From: Bradyrhizobiaceae bacterium | GTDB taxonomy: Bacteria; Pseudomonadota; Alphaproteobacteria; Rhizobiales; Xanthobacteraceae | DNA length: 64,000 nt | Assembly (NCBI GenBank): GCA_003963145.1 | Contig: RXJJ01000009.1 | Location: 25,733 to 89,732, forward strand | Direction: 5' to 3' | In this document: piece by piece, positions 60,206 through 64,000 of the stretch | Layout: each line of letters begins with the position of its first letter | Position numbering within the stretch: position 1 is the stretch's first letter | Position numbers and translations under genes: made by a program | The notes under the pieces: model-generated | What the model was told of the DNA's origin: nothing | Databases searched by the model: none | The model's input: only the letters and a program-made list of their open reading frames with translations

Positions 60206-63200
60206 TCAGTGCTGCGAATCCGCCTTGGGATCGTTGCCGCCCTGCCTGCTGAACCACTCCTTCGTCTTTTCCCGCATCCGCTGAATGGTCACATACAGCA
60301 TCGGAATGATGAAAACGCCGATCGAGCTGGCGGCGAGCATGCCGCCGAACACCGCCGTGCCGACCGCGCGGCGGCTGAGCTGGGCGGCGCCGGTCGCAAT
60401 GACCAGCGGCACAAGACCGAGAATGAAGGCGATCGACGTCATCATCACCGCACGGAATCGCATTTTCGCTCCGAGCGCCGCAGCCTCCTCGATGCTGAGA
60501 CCCGCCTCGCGCTGCTCCTTGGCGAATTCGACGATCAGAATGCCGTTCTTCGCCGCGAGCGCGATCAGCACCACAAGACCGATCTGGCCGTAAAGATCGA
60601 GGTTGAGGCCCGCGATCTTGATGCCGAGGTAGGAGCCGAGCACGCCGACGACAACGGACAGCAGGACGGGGATCGGAATCGACCAGCTTTCATAGAGCGC
60701 CACCAGGAACAGGTAGGCGAACAGCACCGCGAGCGCGAGAATGATTCCGGTCTGGCCCGAAGCCTGCTGTTCCTGAAACGCCGTGCCGGTCCATTCAAAG
60801 CCGTAGCCCTGCGGTAGCGTCGTGTCGGCGAGCTGCGCCATCGTCGCAATCGCGGTGCCCGACGACACGCCGGGCGCGGGGCTGCCGTTGATGGTCACCG
60901 CGCGGAAATTGTTATAACGGGTGATGACCTGCGGCCCGGTGACGACTTTCAGGCCCGCGATCGAACGCATCGGCACCATGTCGCCCTTGGCGTTGCGGAC
61001 ATAGATCTTCCAGATGTCGCGGATATCGCGGCGGTCATTTTCCAGTCCCTGGATATTGACCTGCCAGGTGCGGCCGAACAGGTTGAAGTTGTTGACGTAG
61101 AATCCGCCGAGCGTCGATTGCAGCGACGAAAACACGTCACTCATGTTCAGCCCGAGCACCTGCGCCTTCGAACGATCAATATCGAGATAGAGCGACGGAT
61201 TCGTCGCGGTGAAGGTGGAGAACACACGCGCGAGCGTCGGCTCGCGGTTGGCGGCTCCGATCAGGCCGTTCATGACGCTGCCGAGTTGGACCGGATCCTG
61301 TCCTTCCAGCGCCTCGAGGATGAATTCAAAGCCACCGCTGGTTGAAAGTCCGATGATCGGCGGCAGGTTGAAGGGCAGCACGTTGGCCGTTCTGATCTTT
61401 GAGCCTCCCGCAAAGACTTGCCCGATCAGGGCCTGGGCGGATTCGGCAGCCGCGCGCCGGTCCGCGAACGGCTTGAGGCGCGCGACCATGAAGGCCGCAT
61501 TCGGCTCGTTGCCGCCGTCAAGCAGCGAGAAGCCGATGATCGACAGCGTATGCTCGATGGATGGAATCTGCTTCAGCAGATCCTCCACCTGCTTGGCCGC
61601 GGCGCTCGAGCGTGCCACCGATGCGCCGTCGGGCAATTGCAGGGCGATAAAGAACGCGCCCTGATCTTCCTCGGGCAGGAAGCCTGTCGGCGTGATCTTC
61701 GACAGCCCGAAGATGCTGCCGGCAAAGACCAGCACGACCACCAGCGACACAATGGCCACGCGGATCAGCCGATGCACGACATCGGAGTAGCGGTCGCGCA
61801 CCCAGTCGATGCCGCCGAGCACGCGTGCCATGATGCCGCGTTTCGGCCCCGTATGTCGCAGGAACACGGCGCACAGAGCCGGTGACAGCGTCAGCGCGTT
61901 CAGCGCGGAAATCAGCATCGCGCAGCTGATGGTGACAGCGAACTGGCGGAACAGCGTGCCTGAAATACCCGGAATGAACGCAATCGGGACGAACACCGAC
62001 AGCAGAACGAGCGTAATGGCGATGATCGGCGCGGTGATCTGCTCCATCGCCTTTTTGGTCGCGTCCGCCGGCGATATGTCCGGCTCCTCTTCCATCACGC
62101 GCTCGACGTTCTCGACCACGACGATGGCGTCATCCACCACGATGCCGATGGCGAGCACCATGGCGAGCAGCGACACCGTGTTCGCCGAATAGCCGAGCGT
62201 CAGAAGCAGCGCGAACGTGCCGATCAGGCTGACCGGAACGGCGATGGCGGGGATGATGGTCGCGCGCAGATTGCCGAGGAAGAGATACACGACGATCACA
62301 ACCAGCACGAATGCTTCGCCGAGCGTCTTGAGCACTTCGGAGATGGTGTCGGTCACGAAGGTGGTGGAATCGTACTGGACGAGATAGGTCAGGCCCGGCG
62401 GAAAGCGGGTAGACAGTTTCTGGAGTGTCGCCTGCACTGCTTTCGCTGTCGTCACCGCATTGGCGCCGGGCGACAGGTAGATGCCGATCGGCACGCCGGG
62501 GCGGCCGTCGATGCGCGATTCGCTGTCGAGATTCTGCGCGCCGATCTCGACATGCGCGACGTCGCTGATCCGCAGCACCGAGCCGTCCGGGTTCGCGCGC
62601 AGCACGATCTTGCCGAACTGCTCCGCGGTTGTCAGGCGGCCCTGGGTCTGGACGTTGAACTGGAATTGCTGATCTTCCCCGATCGGCCGCGCGCCGATGC
62701 GCCCGACCGGCGCCTGCACGCTTTGCGCGCGGATCGCGGCGATCACGTCCGATGGCGCAAGATTGAGACTCGTCAAGCGCTGCGTATCGAACCAGATCCG
62801 CATCGAATAGTTCATCTTCGCGAACAGCGTCGCCTGTCCGACACCGGGCGTGCGGGAAATCGCGTCCAGCACGTTGATGATCGCATAGTTGGTGATGAAC
62901 AGCGGGTCCTGCTGGCCGTTGTCGCTGTACAGCACGATGAATTGCAGCACCGCGGAGGATTTCTTCTGGACGACGAGCCCCTGCGCCTGCACCTCGGTCG
63001 GCAATTGCGACAGCGCAGTCTGCACGCGGTTGTTGACGTTGACGGTGTTGATGTCGGGGTTGGTGCCGAGCGCGAACGACACCGTCAGCGTGTAGCTGCC
63101 GTCATTGCCGCTGGTCGATTTCATGTAGAGCGCGCGGTCGACGCCGACCACCTGCGCTTCGAGCGGCTGGGCAACGCTGGATTCCACCACGTCCGCGGAA

Positions 63201-63358
63201 GCGCCGGGGAAGGTGCCGGTGACCGTCACCTGCGGCGGCACGATGTCCGGAAACTGCGCGACGGGAATTTGCAGCAGCGCAAGACCGCCGGCGAGCGTGA
63301 TAACGATCGCGATGACGATGGCGAGCCGGGGACGGTCGACGAAAACGGCTGAAATCAT
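60206..63358 (-). CDS. RND multidrug efflux transporter (AcrB/MexB-type)
   Basis: Trimeric inner-membrane pump that exports drugs using the proton gradient. The 1050-residue length, the 12-helix layout and the two large periplasmic loops fit the HAE1 family. Key segments are [19 protein letters not shown] in helix 4, which carries the proton-relay aspartates, [28 protein letters not shown] near the start, and [23 protein letters not shown] in the second half. The ATG overlaps the adaptor stop by four bases. No outer-membrane channel gene lies downstream. Confidence 0.96.
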   Translation of the reverse strand: MISAVFVDRPRLAIVIAIVITLAGGLALLQIPVAQFPDIVPPQVTVTGTFPGASADVVESSVAQPLEAQVVGVDRALYMKSTSGNDGSYTLTVSFALGTNPDINTVNVNNRVQTALSQLPTEVQAQGLVVQKKSSAVLQFIVLYSDNGQQDPLFITNYAIINVLDAISRTPGVGQATLFAKMNYSMRIWFDTQRLTSLNLAPSDVIAAIRAQSVQAPVGRIGARPIGEDQQFQFNVQTQGRLTTAEQFGKIVLRANPDGSVLRISDVAHVEIGAQNLDSESRIDGRPGVPIGIYLSPGANAVTTAKAVQATLQKLSTRFPPGLTYLVQYDSTTFVTDTISEVLKTLGEAFVLVVIVVYLFLGNLRATIIPAIAVPVSLIGTFALLLTLGYSANTVSLLAMVLAIGIVVDDAIVVVENVERVMEEEPDISPADATKKAMEQITAPIIAITLVLLSVFVPIAFIPGISGTLFRQFAVTISCAMLISALNALTLSPALCAVFLRHTGPKRGIMARVLGGIDWVRDRYSDVVHRLIRVAIVSLVVVLVFAGSIFGLSKITPTGFLPEEDQGAFFIALQLPDGASVARSSAAAKQVEDLLKQIPSIEHTLSIIGFSLLDGGNEPNAAFMVARLKPFADRRAAAESAQALIGQVFAGGSKIRTANVLPFNLPPIIGLSTSGGFEFILEALEGQDPVQLGSVMNGLIGAANREPTLARVFSTFTATNPSLYLDIDRSKAQVLGLNMSDVFSSLQSTLGGFYVNNFNLFGRTWQVNIQGLENDRRDIRDIWKIYVRNAKGDMVPMRSIAGLKVVTGPQVITRYNNFRAVTINGSPAPGVSSGTAIATMAQLADTTLPQGYGFEWTGTAFQEQQASGQTGIILALAVLFAYLFLVALYESWSIPIPVLLSVVVGVLGSYLGIKIAGLNLDLYGQIGLVVLIALAAKNGILIVEFAKEQREAGLSIEEAAALGAKMRFRAVMMTSIAFILGLVPLVIATGAAQLSRRAVGTAVFGGMLAASSIGVFIIPMLYVTIQRMREKTKEWFSRQGGNDPKADSQH

Positions 63359-64000
63359 GGAGTCGTGCTCGGCGGCTTGGCGCTCGGAGTGCCGGCGGGT
63401 TCATTCTGAACATGTCCGTCGCTTGGCGCGGCCTTCATGCTCTGCTCGATCAGCGCGCTGACGGGACCCGGCGTGACAGCGGCTCCCGGACGCACGCGCT
63501 GCAGGCCCTCGACAATCACCTTGTCGCCGACCGAAAGGCCATTCATCACCGCTGCAATCGTCGCGGTCGATTGACCCAGATGAATGCGGCGCTGCTCTGC
63601 CTTGTTGTCGGGGCCGAGAAGAAAGACGTAATCGCCCTGCTGGTCGGTCAGAACCGCCGCACGCGGAATTGCAACGACTTCCACCGGCTGCACACCTTCC
63701 AGAAGGACGGTGACGAATTCGCCGTCGGTCAGTTCACGCAGGGTGTTGGTTTTCGGGGCCGAGGGAAAAACCATCGGATTTTTGATCACACCGCGCAGGG
63801 TGATGGTGTCGGTGCTCTGGGAAATCGTATTGTTGACGAAATTCAACTGGCCGCTCTCATTGTACATGCGCCCGTCCGGCAGCTGCAGGCGGATGATGAC
63901 CGCACCGAATCCCTCCTTGCCGTAACGCGCGCGCAGATCCAGCGCCTCGCGCACCGACACCGGGAAGGTCACGTACATCGGATCCTGGCTCACGATCGTC
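63355..64000 (-). CDS. RND efflux periplasmic adaptor (AcrA-type), truncated by window edge
   Basis: Membrane fusion protein that links the adjacent pump to an outer-membrane channel. Only the C-terminal half is inside the window: the beta-barrel part ([38 protein letters not shown]) and the membrane-proximal domain ([16 protein letters not shown]). The frame stays open through base 64000, reading [10 protein letters not shown], so the start and the lipoyl and hairpin domains lie outside and the ATG in the track is internal. The tail is Pro/Ser-rich. The stop overlaps the pump start as ATGA. Confidence 0.93.
   Translation of the reverse strand, partial: TIVSQDPMYVTFPVSVREALDLRARYGKEGFGAVIIRLQLPDGRMYNESGQLNFVNNTISQSTDTITLRGVIKNPMVFPSAPKTNTLRELTDGEFVTVLLEGVQPVEVVAIPRAAVLTDQQGDYVFLLGPDNKAEQRRIHLGQSTATIAAVMNGLSVGDKVIVEGLQRVRPGAAVTPGPVSALIEQSMKAAPSDGHVQNEPAGTPSAKPPSTTP

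Overview
The window is GC-rich, densely coded chromosomal DNA from an alphaproteobacterium, most likely a Rhizobiales member of the Bradyrhizobium/Rhodopseudomonas/Afipia group. I base this on the gene order ligA-recN-bamD-lpxC-ftsZ-ftsA-ftsQ-ddl next to the dcw cluster, the long FtsZ tail, a meso-DAP type MurE, FecR- and DUF4403-type envelope proteins, and an EcfG-like promoter. The assignment is inference from family knowledge; no search was run.

Region 1 (1-1186) holds the end of a Bcr/CflA-type drug exporter. Region 2 (1190-27769, almost all on the minus strand) is the division and cell wall cluster. In transcription order it reads rsmH-ftsL-ftsI-murE-murF-mraY-murD-ftsW-murG-[secreted hydrolase]-murC-murB-[DUF4239 gene on the opposite strand]-ddl-ftsQ-ftsA-ftsZ-lpxC-bamD-recN-ligA. 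It covers lipid II synthesis (MurB-G, MraY, Ddl), septal synthesis (FtsI, FtsW, FtsL, FtsQ), the Z-ring (FtsZ, FtsA), the lipid A committed step (LpxC), outer-membrane protein assembly (BamD) and DNA repair (RecN, LigA). Two non-dcw genes interrupt it.

Region 3 (28-33 kb) holds an AraC regulator divergent from an MHS-type transporter with an unusual periplasmic insert, a cupin, an AmpD-like amidase, and the RNase P RNA gene with a visible promoter and hairpin. Region 4 (33-36.8 kb) is an EmrAB-type efflux pair with a divergent TetR regulator and a perfect 23-bp palindromic operator. Region 5 (36.8-44 kb) is a run of poorly characterised envelope genes: an extensin-like lipoprotein, a FecR-domain protein, a DUF4403 protein, a ClpP-like periplasmic protein, a coiled-coil membrane protein and a lytic transglycosylase.

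Region 6 (44-50.2 kb) is fatty-acid beta-oxidation: thioesterase, fadB/J-like, fadA/I-like and fadE-like genes. Region 7 (50.4-57.5 kb) has a flavin reductase-like protein, a CsbD stress protein behind an EcfG-type promoter, a membrane diguanylate cyclase, a carboxymuconolactone decarboxylase-like protein, and the folate-branch genes pabC and a fused pabA-pabB. Region 8 (57.7-64 kb) has a DHA2 exporter followed by a FabH-like ketosynthase, then an RND efflux pump with its adaptor running off the right edge.

No tRNA, rRNA operon, insertion sequence, prophage or CRISPR array was seen. The only gene-free stretch longer than 300 bases lies between ftsZ and lpxC. The least explained parts are the envelope genes at 36.8-44 kb, the two genes inserted in the dcw cluster, and the repeat-rich AraC/MFS intergenic region.
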